Shown: positions 38,552-49,931 of the stretch, in pieces
Layout of the letters: the number at the start of each line of letters is the position of its first letter
Numbering within the stretch: the first letter of the stretch is position 1
Source of the DNA: Aporrectodea caliginosa
Taxonomy: Eukaryota > Annelida > Clitellata > Crassiclitellata > Lumbricidae
Assembly (NCBI GenBank): GCA_020284085.1
Contig: JACEVL010000429.1
Location: forward strand, 82,501-146,500
Direction: 5' to 3'
Length of the DNA: 64,000 nucleotides
Translations under genes and position numbers: made by a program
The notes under the pieces: model-generated
Told to the model about the DNA's origin: nothing
Seen by the model: the letters and a program-made list of their open reading frames with translations, nothing else
Databases searched by the model: none

Positions 38552-38893
38552 TTGACAGAAAATGTGTATATACCGAAATGTATATACGTGTAAGTAACAG
38601 CATGCACTCTGAAAATATTTTGAAAAACATATTTACAACATATGAATTACACAGAAGTGTATACATTTCGGATATATATATATACACACTTAAATATATA
38701 CTTTCTGTCAATATATATTGACAGAAAGTAAAGTATATATTTAAGTGTGTGCATACAACCGAAATGTATATACCTGTATAATAACAGCACTCAGAAAATA
38801 TTTTGATATTTTGAAAACATATTTGCAGTTTGCAGATTCATGCAGGCCTGCAGGGGCTCCGTAAACATATGAATTACACAGGAGTGTATACTG
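38552..38893. repeat. Segmental duplication with a large internal palindrome
   Basis: 38552-38664 and 38717-38893 share, in order, TTGACAGAAA, CCGAAATGTATATAC, TAACAGCA, CAGAAAATATTTTGA, AACATATTT and CATATGAATTACACAG. The second copy has about 37 extra bases around GCAGGCCTGCAGGGG. The junction is a palindrome: 38659-38715 pairs with 38716-38776 through ACACACTTAAATATATAC and CTTTCTGTCAATATAT, apart from a 5-base insertion. Confidence 0.8.
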
Positions 38894-39582
38894 TGTACGC
38901 GCATCTTAAGTGCGGTGTTTCTATAGCCTATAAAAATGTATGCAATGAATTGTGTATGTATGTGCGTGATGGGTGTATGTATGTGTGTGATGTGTGTATG
39001 CGTGAATTCGTTTGATTGTGTATGTATGTATAAGCATGTTTGCACATGTGTATGTACTATGTATGCATGCATGTAGCACATACAGGCGCTACAAATATAC
39101 ATATATGCATGCATAGGTACGCCAAGAACCCCTCGAAGGCGCCCAAATGATATATCTAGTTGTCGACGATTTAGATTTCTCTGTTCTTTTCATATTGCAA
39201 TCAACACAAATGAACAAAAGACAAACCTCATTGGAACCCATCAGTTTCTAGACCTACAGCTATTGGCACTGCTTCACACCAGATGGCTTCCAGCGCAGCA
39301 ATGCTACAATTGTTATACGTTCTTCTTACCTATTTACTTAATTGCACGATAGCAATGATTTAGTTATTGTTTTACTAATCCGCCGCCATGGCGGATTGGT
39401 TTGAAATTACTGCTTCATCTGCAACCCTAGCCATGAGCTCACTGACCGTACACTGTCGGTGGGAAGATGAGACGGTGAGGTAGAGGAATGCCCATCCATT
39501 CGCCCTCCACCCTCAGGCTGAGAAAATGAAGTCGCTAACACTTCATAGTTATGGCTGCCTCAGGGCTAGCTTAAGGGACTGC

Positions 39583-40083
39583 TCTATTCTTCTTCTTCTT
39601 CTTCCTCCTGTTCTTGTTCTTCTCCTTCATCTTCTTCTCCTTTTTCTCCTTCTCCTTCTTCTTCTCCTTCTCCTTATCCGTCTCCTTATCGTCATCCTTA
39701 TCTTCCTCCTCCTTCTTGTTCTTGTTCTCCTTGTTGTTCTCCTTCTCCTTCTTCTTCTGTCCTTCTTGTTCTTCTTGTTATTCTTCTTGCTCTTCTTCTT
39801 GTTCCTCTTGTTGTTCTTGTTCTTCATTGTTCTTCTTCGCATTCTTGTTCTTGTTCTTCTTCTTCTTCTTCGCATTCTTCTTCTTCATTCTTCTTCGCAT
39901 TCTTCTTCGCATTCTTCTTCAGTTTTCTTCTTCTTCGCATTCTTCTTCGCATTCTTCTTCTTTTTACTTCACATTCTTCTTCTTCTTCTTCGCATTTTTC
40001 TTCTTCTTCGCATTCTTCTTCGCATTCTTTTTCTTCTTCGCATTCTTCTTCGCATTCTTTTTCTTCTTTGCATTCTTCTTACC
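39583..40083. repeat. (CTT)n-rich pyrimidine tract
   Basis: About 500 bp of TTC/TCC triplets with a recurring TTCTTCGCA submotif. Leu/Phe/Ser-rich frames on the plus strand (207 and 181 codons) are compositional. Confidence 0.93.
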
Positions 40084-40551
40084 CAGAAATTCGAACATTC
40101 GTGGCAGCCACGTAATTTCTTTCTGTGTCATTTCCACTTTACTCTGTGATCCTCTGTAAGCCTACTGTGTACAGCTAAGTCCTTAACTCTACTGTACGCC
40201 CGTTAAAGGGATTCAATAACCATATACTGTGCACGCTTTAGCCTCAGTATCACTGCATGTCCTACTAGCAAAGCCGGCTTCTTGTAGTAAAATTGCTCTT
40301 TACAAAATTGCTTGTGACTCCAAGCGGGTGACCCTAATGCAGATTTTAAAGGAGTATATACTGCTGCAGTTAAAGGCCTAAAGAACGAACTAGAACTCGA
40401 GAAGCAACGAAAATGAGTACAAATTAAGTGCATAATATTTATTATTCTATCTGCAAGCAGAAAACGCAAATATCAGACTTCCTAGAGGTAAACAAACGAA
40501 CCCGGTAACCACGAAACCCACGAATAGAGACTTAAGAACAACACATGGTAC

Positions 40552-40576
40552 TAATTAATTAATTAATTAATTAATT
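40552..40576. repeat. (TTAA)n microsatellite
   Basis: Six TTAA/AATT units. Confidence 0.9.
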
Positions 40577-41956
40577 ACAGAAACACCAAAAGACAGACTC
40601 TATGCGAATCGAAGAAAGCAACGCACTGGCCAACTGTAGCACAAGGCCACTTTTTATTCTTTTGGTATGAGTTAAGAAAGAACGTTTCCTATTTCCCCGT
40701 TCTTTCCCGCCTTAAATAACGAGGAAAATCTTCAGCAATATTGCCTTTTAAGCATTTTCTTAAGCTTGAGATGTAATCTTTCTCGCATGCCATTGTTTTG
40801 AGGATGGTAAAGACTACATTCTGGTATCAATAAACGGACGGAGTTTAATTTCCATGTACAAAGTTTACAATTCTATTTTAATACAAACAAAGCAGGCGAA
40901 ACAAATCTCACGAAGTCAGAAATCAAGAAACAGAGCGACTGAGCGAGCATGGTTCTACTTTTTAACAACGAAAGATCTCAAATGACCAACGAGTCAAACA
41001 TACAAAATGAAAATATGCTCTATCGTCCAAAATAAAAAAAATCAGCCCTAAAAGACTGAAGTATAAAACAGCCTCATGGACCCAATTACAAATCAGCACC
41101 TATGGAACCATGTGCAGCGACAGGAATTTTTGTAGGGAGCAGAATTTTAAATTGTTGACACGGGGACTAACGAATGTGCCGAAACCAGCGTCACGATCGG
41201 AGCTACCGCGCGATAAGAGGTCTGGATCACAACAGCCTCCAGCGCTTTGGAACCATTTGACATTTGATATAGAACCTGTTGTTAGCGTTCTATGATCCCT
41301 TTTTCTGCTATATCTGAACGTTTATTTCAAAAATAGAACTGCTAAAAATGTCGATGTTTTTATATATTTTACATTTTTTAGGTTATCTTGACTAATGATA
41401 TAGTACGGTAATCGAAAGATTTTATGCTTATAAAATATGCGCAAAATCCAGAGGGAGCAAAATTATAATGCTCCCCGCGGAGGTTCATATATGGAACGAA
41501 AACCAACTAAGCTTTTATGGACCAAAACTTAAAACAGCCCATACAGACCCAGATACAGATCAACTCTTATGAACCCAAACACAAAACAGCCTCTACACAT
41601 CAAATCAGCTTCTATAGGGACTGATGGCAGCAAATGTTCCGACTTAACTACATCACGACTTAACGACGTCGCCTTTTCCACCTCAGTGAATGCAACAGAT
41701 GTACACTAAATAGATCTGCAGGATAGGTCACATGCAACTGTATGCGCTTATAACTATGCTGTGTGTGTGTGCGTGTGTGTTTGCATGAATGCGTGCGCTG
41801 TGTCTGTGTGTGATAGTCTGTAAGATAGAAAGAAAGAGCGAGAGATAAAGAATTATTATGTGTTTAGTTACTTATATATATGCTTACTTATATGGAAACT
41901 TCGTTCATAATAATTTCTAAATAAACAACTGTATACATCGTCCTGTCGCATGATAT

Positions 41957-42392
41957 GGGGTCGTCCATTAATTATGTCAACAAATTTTAGGCAGTTTTGA
42001 CCCCTCCCCCTCTTGTCAACAACTGTCAAACATTGACGGACCCCCTAAAAATTATGTCAACTATCCCAGAACCCCCTACAAAAAGAAACACAATGGCTCA
42101 ATACATGTAGAATCTTTTTTTATTTTTTACACTAAAAATGCAATCTTGAATTTCAAAATATACGAGTTTAGTTTATTGTCAGCTTTTTAGTAGTATTAAA
42201 CATTAATCACTTTATACATTTTTAGCATTACTTTATGTTTTTGCTACCATTTTGAAGGGTCTGTGTTGATTCATTGAAAAAAAATTTGTTGACGTCAAAT
42301 TGTTCTTGAACCCCCCTCCTTTTTGTCAACAACTGTCAAAATTTTCCAAACCCCCTCCCCCAATTTTGTTGACATAATTAATGGACGACCCC
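41957..42392. mobile_element. 436 bp TIR DNA transposon (MITE), same family as 611-1547
   Basis: The 28-bp perfect inverted ends begin GGGGTCGTCCATTAATTATG and end in GTCAACAAA. TAT flanks both sides (41954-41956 and 42393-42395), a possible 3-bp target-site duplication. Subterminal TTGTCAACAACTGTCAAA occurs near both ends in the same orientation. The ends share the GGGGYCGTCCAT start and a CGTCA/TGTCA block with the 937 bp element, so they are probably one family. No coding frame is present. It lies in the K2P intron about 580 bp before exon 2. Confidence 0.85.
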
Positions 42393-42972
42393 TATAGGCC
42401 TAAGCCTATCACAACTGCCTTTATTTGCATGATAGCACTAAAAGCATTTACATGTAGCTATAGCGTAAGTTATCGACAAAACTGACTTATACATCCGTAC
42501 TTAACTGTAACACATAGGACTGGGTAGGGGGTAGACCTTTATGATGCATTCCGATCCCGTCTGGAATGGTTATTATAATCAACCTGCCAGTGGGTGGCCA
42601 GTTTCTGAGGGAATTTGGCAGATGCACATGTAGACAGACTGACTGGAGGCTTCGTGGTCTGGCAGGCGTGCCTTCCATTAATTATCTGGCGGCATAGAAG
42701 TCAAGCCCAACATAGATATTGCTGCTGGATATAAATGTATATACAATTGCATTATAGAATTGCAATACTGATAGTTTGTCATATGGCAGAATTACATAAT
42801 TTTATGTAGGTTCCTGCATGTATATAGGTCTATAGCCTATAGCATATATTTGGACTCATGTTGCAATATTCGTTTCTGTTATAACGAATCAACTCATCCA
42901 ATTCACTCGTATATATTACGTATTGCACATCCTGGCAACGAAATGTGTGCAGCTGTGTGCTGTTACTTGTAG

Positions 42973-43655
42973 GATACGGTCATATTACACCGAAGACAGA
43001 CTGGGGCAGGGTCGTAACCATGATGTATGCCATCGTTGGCATTCCGCTGACGCTATTAACCATGGCACAACTCGGAGGATTTATGGCGAAAACATTTCGA
43101 TTCATTTACAAGAACATCTGTTGCGGTCTTTGCTGTATTTGCTATCCGACAAAACGTCAGAAGGCAAAGATCACGTTCAAAATGGCCGACGGAGAGGAGA
43201 AAATTGAAAGCGCAGACGAAGAAACGACGACGTCGTCGACCAATCAGCTGCTGGTTAACTGGGTCGTTCGACTACGCAGACTCCTTGACCTGGCGTTTGA
43301 TGACGTCGACAATGTACGTGTCCCGGCGTCAGTCAGTCTGCTTCTGATCGTCAGCTACATTGCCATTGGAGCGGTCATGTTCAACGAATGGGAGGAGGGC
43401 GAATGGGGGTTCCTCGTTGGATGCTACTTCTGCTTCATAACGCTGTCAACTATAGGATTTGGTGACTACGTTCCGGGAACGAGCCTCGACTCCTGGGCTG
43501 CCCAAGAAAAGCTGATCATCTGCGCTCTCTACCTTCTGTTCGGATTGGCGCTGATTGCGATGTGCTTTAATCTGATGCAGGAGGAAGCTCGCAGGAACAT
43601 CCGAGCACTCGGTCGAAAGCTAGGACTGATAGACAAAGACGAAGAGATTCGTTGA
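42973..43655 (+). CDS. KCNK-like: Two-pore-domain (K2P) potassium channel, coding exon 2
   Basis: This exon completes codon 539 and encodes residues 540-765, ending with TGA at 43653-43655. It follows a TGTTACTTGTAG acceptor. It finishes the first filter (TIGYG, 538-541 region). M2 spans about 552-574 (VVTMMYAIVGIPLTLLTMAQ). A cytosolic loop of about 83 residues holds a cysteine cluster CCGLCCIC (588-595) and an acidic stretch. M3 is at about 658-677. The second filter is STIGFGDY (697-704), and M4 is about 719-740, ending AMCFNLMQEE. The C terminus is only about 23 residues. Both filters are canonical, so K+ selectivity is expected, with two subunits per channel as in the family. The nearest canonical AATAAA I see is far downstream (45295), so the 3' UTR end is not defined. 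Confidence 0.95.
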
Positions 43656-44417
43656 AGTGCATATCAAAAGATGCACTGATGCTTGACTGCTTGACATGAT
43701 GCTTGACAAAAGATGCTTGACTGAAAACGGTGGACACTTCCGCATGCGTAGCCTTTACTTTTCATCAAGAAAAAATGTTGCGAGGCATTCAAATAGCACC
43801 TTTTAAAGTGCATAGCCTAAGTAATGTCTAAAATATCGTGGCGACTAAGTCCAACTGCAGCAGACATATAGGCATATTCGTTACATCTTGGCTTTATTTA
43901 ACATCTCTAATCTATAAATCTACTTGATACAAATAGATTTAATCTGCACTTTGACATACGTTAGGGATCTTTGATCGAATGGCCCAGTTAGTTATATTTG
44001 TTAGATCGTAGGCTTCGTCCCATGTTCCTCTGTGTAAGAGAGCGTGCGATTCGCGGTTCGCTTCCCGAAGATGGCTAATTTCATAATTAAATCTCGGGCT
44101 ATAGCATGATGCGTACACGGAGACTTTAATGGCGTGGCGCCTATTCAAACAAGCAGCGGTGGTGAAGGATCTCGCCTGATCAATTCATTGAAAAATTAGG
44201 GCATGCAGGGTCGACACCATACGTTCGCTATATAAAATCTAGGACATTTATTTACATTTAATAAGTGAAGAAGATAAAACTTCACTGATCAAATACGAAA
44301 ACCTAAAATTACGATTAGGATTATTAAAGTTCACATTCTATTCCCTCTTCTGGGTGTATTTGATGGTCTGTTATATATATATACATACATATATATATAT
44401 ATATATAGAATATATAT

Positions 44418-44452
<35 letters not shown>

Positions 44453-45490
44453 ATTATATATATAATTATATATATATATATATATATAATATATATATAT
44501 ATATTATATATATTATATATATATATATATATTTAGAGCCTAATTAATATTGGCAGTTCGTAATAATCTATACATGTAGGCCTATACTGAATGAATGCGT
44601 AATTCATGGCGTCGTTCAGGTGCAGGTGCATCCAACGGTCCAACCAATCTTACATGCACTAAAAGTGACTGGGAAACCAGTGCAGCTCGTCGTTAAAGTG
44701 TTAAGGATCTCCATAAATCACCTATTTAATACACCTCGTAAAATAGAAGCAGTGGCTTAATTGCCAATGCAGCAGATCATCCCTCTAAATCTATTTTACT
44801 TTCGGCTGGATAAAAGTGGATATCCGCTAAACCGAATTTTAAACTGATGTGGATATTCCATATCTGAGGTGGACTATACGTAGCATCTTGTCTGGCGTTC
44901 GTCGAAGTAATTATGCCAACTCAATTTGGCAGGAAGACAGTTTCCTGTTCGGCGCAATAGAAACCCAACGGTAAGAGATGATTAGAAACTGGAAGATTAA
45001 AGCTGTATAGCATCCGTTGGGGCTGCTACAGTTGGCACTGATCAGAGAAGAACTAGCCCGAGTGCACTAGCTGACGGTGGTGGATTTTGGGCGTATTCCA
45101 AATTCAGTTCAGAGGATAAATAACGGGAAATATACTGAACAGTTGTATTGTACTGTATTCTATTGTATCTATCAATTTACATAGCGCCTCTCGCAGTGCA
45201 CACCAATCAGAGGCGCGCCCAGTGCGAGAGTCCCAGAGAAAAGAAAGAGGTCTTGAGACAACGAAAAGAGGCACTTGGCCCACGGCCACCAGTTAATAAA
45301 GAGGAACGTGTCGAAGGAGGAAGCTGGCTCCATAATGCAGGGCCAATGAAGGCAAAGGATCGTGTTTGAGTTGTCGAATGTGCGAGTAAGAAAACACGTC
45401 AGTTTAGCTCTCCATTTGGATTGCCGCCATCTTTCTTGTGCCGCTTTTGTCTCTCAACAGAGTACACCACGGCCGTCCTAAACAAATAAG
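43656..45490. other. 3' flank of the K2P gene
   Basis: It contains the likely K2P 3' UTR. TGCTTGAC is repeated near 43681-43722. 44370-44535 is a TA-rich tract with AATATATAT/TTATATAT palindromes. At about 44640-44700 the minus strand reads DELHWFPVTF, a tiny LINE reverse transcriptase relic. At 45155-45240 an imperfect (AATAC) tail and TAGCGCC mark another retroposon end in minus orientation. Confidence 0.5.
44370..44535. repeat. (TA)n-rich tract with internal palindromes
   Basis: TA dinucleotides are interrupted by AA, TT and AATT steps. Confidence 0.9.
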
Positions 45491-45734
45491 CAGTGCCGGC
45501 GCTATGGTACTTAAGCCCCCCCCCTTATTTGTAAAGTATCTATCAATTTATATAGCGCCTCTCGCAATGCACACCAATCAGAGGCGCTCATTTGAGGCCC
45601 CAATGACTACGAAATATGCAAACGAGAAACATTCACAAATAGCCTAGGCATAATGACCAGCCAAATGTGGAGGCCATTTACAAACCCTCCCCCTCCCCCA
45701 TTTGAGGGTTCGGGGAACCCTAGCGCCGGCTCTG
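45491..45734. mobile_element. 244 bp hAT-type MITE
   Basis: The ends CAGTGCCGGCGCTA and, inverted, CAGAGCCGGCGCTA match at 13 of 14 positions and start CAG as hAT ends do. Eight-base flanks CAAATAAG (45483-45490) and CGAATAAG (45735-45742) differ at one base and fit an 8-bp target-site duplication. Subterminal C-runs are present on both sides. The interior holds a TAGCGCC LINE-tail repeat (about 45540-45590). It has no coding capacity. Confidence 0.75.
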
Positions 45735-45911
45735 CGAATAAGGGAACTCATATTGGACCATGGCAACTAATGAAATAGCTGTGCATAGGCTATCGACGTA
45801 CAACCGTAGTGTAGAAATTGGAGATAATAATTATTTACTTCTATCCTTTCCCCTTTCGCATAGCAGGCCCACTTATATTGTTTGACTTGTAGTTTTTGCA
45901 ATGGGCTACTA

Positions 45912-46112
45912 TTAAAATAATGTGCCTTGAAAGCCAGCATGAGGATTTAAATTTAAAGCGTGCAGAGAGAGGAAGCCAGTGCAGTTGTTCAAAGATGAAG
46001 GTAGAAATATGAGTAGCGTGGTAGGCGTGCTATTAATCGAGAGGCCACATTCAGGACTGGATGATTGGCTATGGGATGCCTCCTGCAGATGATTATTTAT
46101 ATGACTAATCCT
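45912..46112 (-). pseudogene. Decayed L2/CR1-like reverse transcriptase fragment
   Basis: In two minus-strand frames the translation reads VLNVASRLIARLPRYS and then, after a shift, IFEQLHWLPLSARFKFK. These are the same consecutive blocks as in the 31.2-32.0 kb LINE (LQSVLN, RFSHIS, HWLP). The frameshift shows that it is dead. It lies between the two convergent genes. Confidence 0.65.
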
Positions 46113-46661
46113 AAGAAACCGTGGTGTAGACATTTGAAGACACACCACTAGACAAATTTCTAGCTAACGAAAACAACAAAAACATTTCAATCCAAAATTA
46201 TTGTTTTAGAAATTAGCGAAAGTTCAGAGGATACGGATGATAGTTGCGGTATTATACTTAATAAAGAAAAACTTAATTTAGCTATTCAGATAGCGTAACG
46301 ACGCGTCGGACGCGATGCCTATTCTGCTACATGTCCCAGTCAAGTGAAGTCCCACTAGAGTGGTCTTTGGATTACTTTTGTAGCAGTTCTTATGGCCGAT
46401 TCAAAAGATGAAACTCTGAATTAAAAGCAGTTTTAGTTTTGGACGTAGACACCATCATTCACTACTTGTCTGTTTCCTCTTCCTGTGTGTTTAATTAGTC
46501 TATTTTGCCAAGGGACTGACTTGATTGGATCGCATTTCCTCAGATCTCGAACAGACCTCCGATTCCCTATCACATTCACTGTTCCAGTGGCCTATACCAG
46601 TCTACGATAAGCCCCTTATGAAAATTAAAATTATTATCGGTACCTGAGCTTATTAATTAAT

Positions 46662-46667
46662 TTTATT
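46662..46667 (-). terminator. Candidate polyadenylation signal of the GAS2-like gene
   Basis: AATAAA on the minus strand, 221 bp after the stop codon at 46888. Confidence 0.5.
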
Positions 46668-46887
46668 GATTGGTCTTTTATCTCACATTCTTATATTCCT
46701 GTTGCAGATTCAATTTATATTATTAGCTATGAAATAAAACTTACGACAACGTCCTCTATAGAGATGAATTTTAACGCTCGAGTGTTTAAATTCATTCGGT
46801 GTAGTTTGAAAATGCGACCGAAGGAATTGATTAGGCTATAGCGTATCATTTGAGGACCTGTCAATCATTCTCATTAGGTCTGCTCTT

Positions 46888-47271
46888 TCATGCAGAAATG
46901 TTTTCATTTGCCTCATTGAGTTTCAGTTCTTGTTGTTTTGTAGCTTCCGTTGTTTCGTGTATTTCATCATTTTTCTGGGTGATTTTCTCTTTCTCTGGCA
47001 TGTCTTTGTCCTCCGCTGGTTTGTTTCCCTCTGTTTTTTGTGCGTTTTTGCCTTTCTCTGGTGTGTTTTCTTCCTCCGATGGTGAGCTCTTGACGTTCGA
47101 AGGCGTAGTTTCGTCGTTCGCTGCCATGGTTTCTTCAACTGCGTGAGAGCACGTGTGCCTTTCTCTCATTCGACAGTGCTCTGTTGCCCTGCATGGGTCA
47201 TGTCTTCTCAGATAGTCAGCCAGAGTTTCCCATCCTCCTCCGATTCGCAGCATCACGTGGTTACGCAGCAG
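46888..47271 (-). CDS. GAS2-like: GAS2-like protein, coding exon 3 (end of GAR domain and C-terminal tail)
   Basis: This exon encodes residues 407-533 and ends with TGA at 46890-46888. It follows a GTCGTTGTTGCAG acceptor in phase 0. It opens with [20 protein letters not shown] and ends the GAR fold at HDPCR (about 434), the second half of the Gas2-related domain. The remaining ~100 residues are Lys/Glu/Thr-rich low complexity ([12 protein letters not shown] and [12 protein letters not shown] type), without SxIP-like microtubule plus-end motifs that I can see. The same stretch looks like a 98-codon frame on the plus strand; that is its shadow. Confidence 0.92.
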   Translation of the reverse strand: MLRNHVMLRIGGGWETLADYLRRHDPCRATEHCRMRERHTCSHAVEETMAANDETTPSNVKSSPSEEENTPEKGKNAQKTEGNKPAEDKDMPEKEKITQKNDEIHETTEATKQQELKLNEANENISA

Positions 47272-48141
47272 CTGCAACAACGACAAAGTCCATTGTCTCG
47301 CTTCTGAATATCATCAACAGGTGGCGGAATGATAATTTCAAGAGATCCTTAAACTCTGAAAGTTTTCACTAAAAGTTCGGTGAAGTTTTAGGAAATGTGG
47401 ATATCTAAACATAAGAAAAGCCCTTAGAATCATTTACATAAGTCTTTGTCTAAATGACGCCTACTGTCCCAGCCATGAACTCGAAACTTTGGTGATTGAG
47501 CTGCCCAAGTGTCTTAAAAAGCCTAAGGGACGAACTGATGAGATGTAGCCAGGCTTTCGTACTTAGTAAGGAAGTAATTTGGCAACCTAACTTATGGCTG
47601 CCAGCTCGGACGTTGCTCCTGCAGAACCGGCGCTATAAGGTGGATATGATTCAGCCATATTTGTAGTAGACAACCTGTCTACTACAGTCACATCCCACGC
47701 GAGATTCCTGTTAATCTACAAACCTATGAGGATTGCACCACCTGTGGGCTTGTCAACGGTCCAACGGATTCCATAGAAGAAGGGAATCCAGCTCTGACAA
47801 GGGCTCGCCAAAGTAAGTCATTTAGGGTAATATGCCTGACAGGGTCCAGACGGCAGGTCCGTTTGACCCATCGGCCAAAACCATAAAGACGCCGTATAGC
47901 GTTGCTGTTTTAGGTAATGGCTCGCTATGGGTCAAGAGTGGGGCCCTTGGACATGACTATCAGATGAAAAGTTTTATTACAATTTGACTGCCGTCTTATT
48001 TATCTAAAATGTATTAAAATAAAATTAATGACAGTCTTGGAACAGTTACAGGTCCGATGTTGTTTTAAAACTTATGAAAAGAGGAAAAGGGGAAAGTGTT
48101 TGAGAAGGGAAATTGACGGTGAGATAAGAATGTATACTTAC
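47272..48141 (-). other. GAS2-like intron 2
   Basis: 870 bp between donor GTAAGT (48141-48136) and the acceptor ending at 47272. It contains anonymous sequence and no recognised repeat. Confidence 0.85.
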
Positions 48142-48249
48142 TCGAACGAATATGAGCATGAGGTTGTCTCCCACTCTGTATTTGCCCTCGCTGACCTTGA
48201 TCATCGGGTACTGATGCTGACATCTGCAGTTGCCCAGAAACCTACGCAC
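48142..48249 (-). CDS. GAS2-like: GAS2-like protein, coding exon 2 (first half of GAR domain)
   Basis: A 108 bp exon in phase 0 on both sides encodes residues 371-406. It begins VRRFLGNCRCQ and contains YPMIKVSEGKYRVGDNLML then IFVR, the highly conserved core of the Gas2-related (GAR) domain thought to bind microtubules. The acceptor is GGCTGTGTTTCAG and the donor CGA|GTAAGT. With exon 1 ending LTLDEV it rebuilds the usual LDE-V-R junction of the family. The neighbouring 83-codon plus-strand frame is a shadow. Confidence 0.94.
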
Positions 48250-48821
48250 CTGAAACACAGCCACAAGGTCGCGGTTTAATCAGCGCCCGACCTCCGCGAT
48301 CAATCAATCAATCAATCAATCATTCAAAAGACACTTGATATAGCGCCCCTTCAAGATATCTACTGCAGAAGCTCTCCGGCCAAACCATGGCTGAAATGGA
48401 CAGCTTTCAGAGAGGCATACTATAGAATATAGAGCGATGTGGGTTACATGTTCTGTGTTAGAAAAATGAATGAAACCGCGTTCAGCTTTACAGTTGCACA
48501 GCTTTCGTTGGTTTTGGTTAACTGGGTTTACTGAAATTACTGTGTAATGAGCAAAACTAAACACCTATTATTTTCTATAAACTCTTTGACATTATAACTG
48601 ATTGCGTGGTGCCAATCAGAGTTGTCTTTTCTCAATAAACAAATATAATTAGAAGGAGGAAGAAAGCGAAGAAAAAGAACAAGAACAAGAATAGAAGGAA
48701 TATGAACAAGGAGGATTTGCCCATCATGTGTAGCCGCATCTAAAAGGCAACAGGTTGGCTAACAGATAGGCTAATGAGTCTTACATTGTAGAGCAATGCG
48801 ATTATATGACCGTATACATAC
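48250..48821 (-). other. GAS2-like intron 1 with a retroposon tail
   Basis: 572 bp. At 48299-48360 the minus strand reads TTGAAGGGGCGCTATATC, AAGTGTCTTTTGA, then ATTG units (48299-48323), a LINE/SINE-type 3' end. Confidence 0.8.
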
Positions 48822-49931
48822 CACTTCATCTAGAGTAAGCATGTCGACCTGGATGGATTCTCTCATCCGATGGATTTCAGGGCGTCGATCTCTCATCCTC
48901 AGAAGGTCCCGAAGGCGCAGACAGAGTCCTGCACGAGGCGACGGCGGAGTGGCATCGCTGGCCATGGTGGTCAGATCCAGTTCTTGTCGACCACCCATCA
49001 AGGCAGCCATAATCGCTTTTTCATCCTCTTTTTCCATCGATCCATCCACTTCGCAAAGAGCGCCAAGGTCTGAGGCAGAAGTGGCCTGCTCTATCTCAGT
49101 TCCATTACTCTGATCCTCCGTCACTTTCTCCTCCTCGTCGTCGTCGTCGTCGTCCTCATCCTCCTCCTCCTGTGACAGTCTCTCAACTTCCCCATCATCC
49201 TCTGCCATCGATTCCTGTCCTATCTCAGCATCGATCTCCGTTTCCAGCTCGATCAATTCTGGAACGGGCATTCCGTGCTTCGATCCGCGTCTGGCCACTT
49301 CCAGCAGACAAAGGATGACGTTGCGCTCGTTCCTTCCGGCCACGAGGTCCTCCGTCTCGAACAACACCGTGTCCGCCAACTTCAGTCGAGTCCGGCACCA
49401 GTTCAGAAAGTTCGAGATGTTATCGCGACTCTGGAACGATCCGCGTGGAGCTTTCTCGCGGTAGACAAGTCCTCCGTTTCCACCAATCGCCGCCAGAGGA
49501 CGCGTTGCAACTGAGCGACGGATCTCAGAGGTCACCTCTCCTTCGTCCTTGGACTTGGAAGCGCCTCCGTCCGCTGGATCTGAGGCATCCCGTTTCTCAT
49601 CGCCGACCATCAGGCTATCGAGGATGTTGGCCAGACGACAGAGGAGGACCCCCGTCTGAAGATGAAGCATCAGTTCGGAACTTTTGATGTCAAGGCCGAA
49701 CAGGGAGTTCAGCCATTCCGTGACGTCTTCTATCATGGCTGAGAGGAACTCGTCGCGGCTCTTGAAGGGTTGGACTGAAATGATGGTCTTGGCGTGGGCT
49801 GCAGTCGTCTTGTCCTGCTTAGCCTCGTTCAGGGAAGAAATGGTCTCTGGTGGCTTTGAGGCTTCGTTGCTATTGGAAGTGAAGATCTCATCTTCGCCTT
49901 TGGAACAACGGATGTCGATGTTGGTATCCAT
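48822..49931 (-). CDS. GAS2-like: GAS2-like protein, coding exon 1 (CH domain and acidic linker)
   Basis: This exon encodes residues 1-370 of a GAS2-family linker between actin (CH domain) and microtubules (GAR domain). The start is ATG at 49931 with G at -3 and G at +4. The CH domain covers about 62-217: FLSAMIEDVTEWLNSLFGL, LQTGVLLCRLANILDSL, GSFQSRDNISNFLNWCR and NVILCLLEVAR are its blocks. Between the second and third blocks there is an insertion of about 40 residues (about 111-152, DEKRDASDPADGG...GNGG) that I do not expect from vertebrate GAS2. Residues 236-330 are an acidic linker with a run of Asp/Glu (255-268). The exon ends LTLDEV at donor GTATGT (48821). At 533 aa the protein is longer than vertebrate GAS2 and shorter than most GAS2L proteins. 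Confidence 0.93.

Noticed and set aside
39526..40159. 207- and 181-codon Leu/Phe-rich frames resembling membrane proteins
   Set aside because: They are translations of a CTT-rich tract; hydrophobicity follows from TTC/CTT codons.
42945..42972. MCSCVLLLV as the start of a separate channel protein
   Set aside because: This is intron sequence read through the splice acceptor; joining to exon 1 at 42973 restores TIGYG without any change of frame.
44030..44148. Minus-strand 69-codon frame downstream of K2P
   Set aside because: No recognisable protein and no exon signals; probably the 3' UTR or flank of the channel gene on the other strand.
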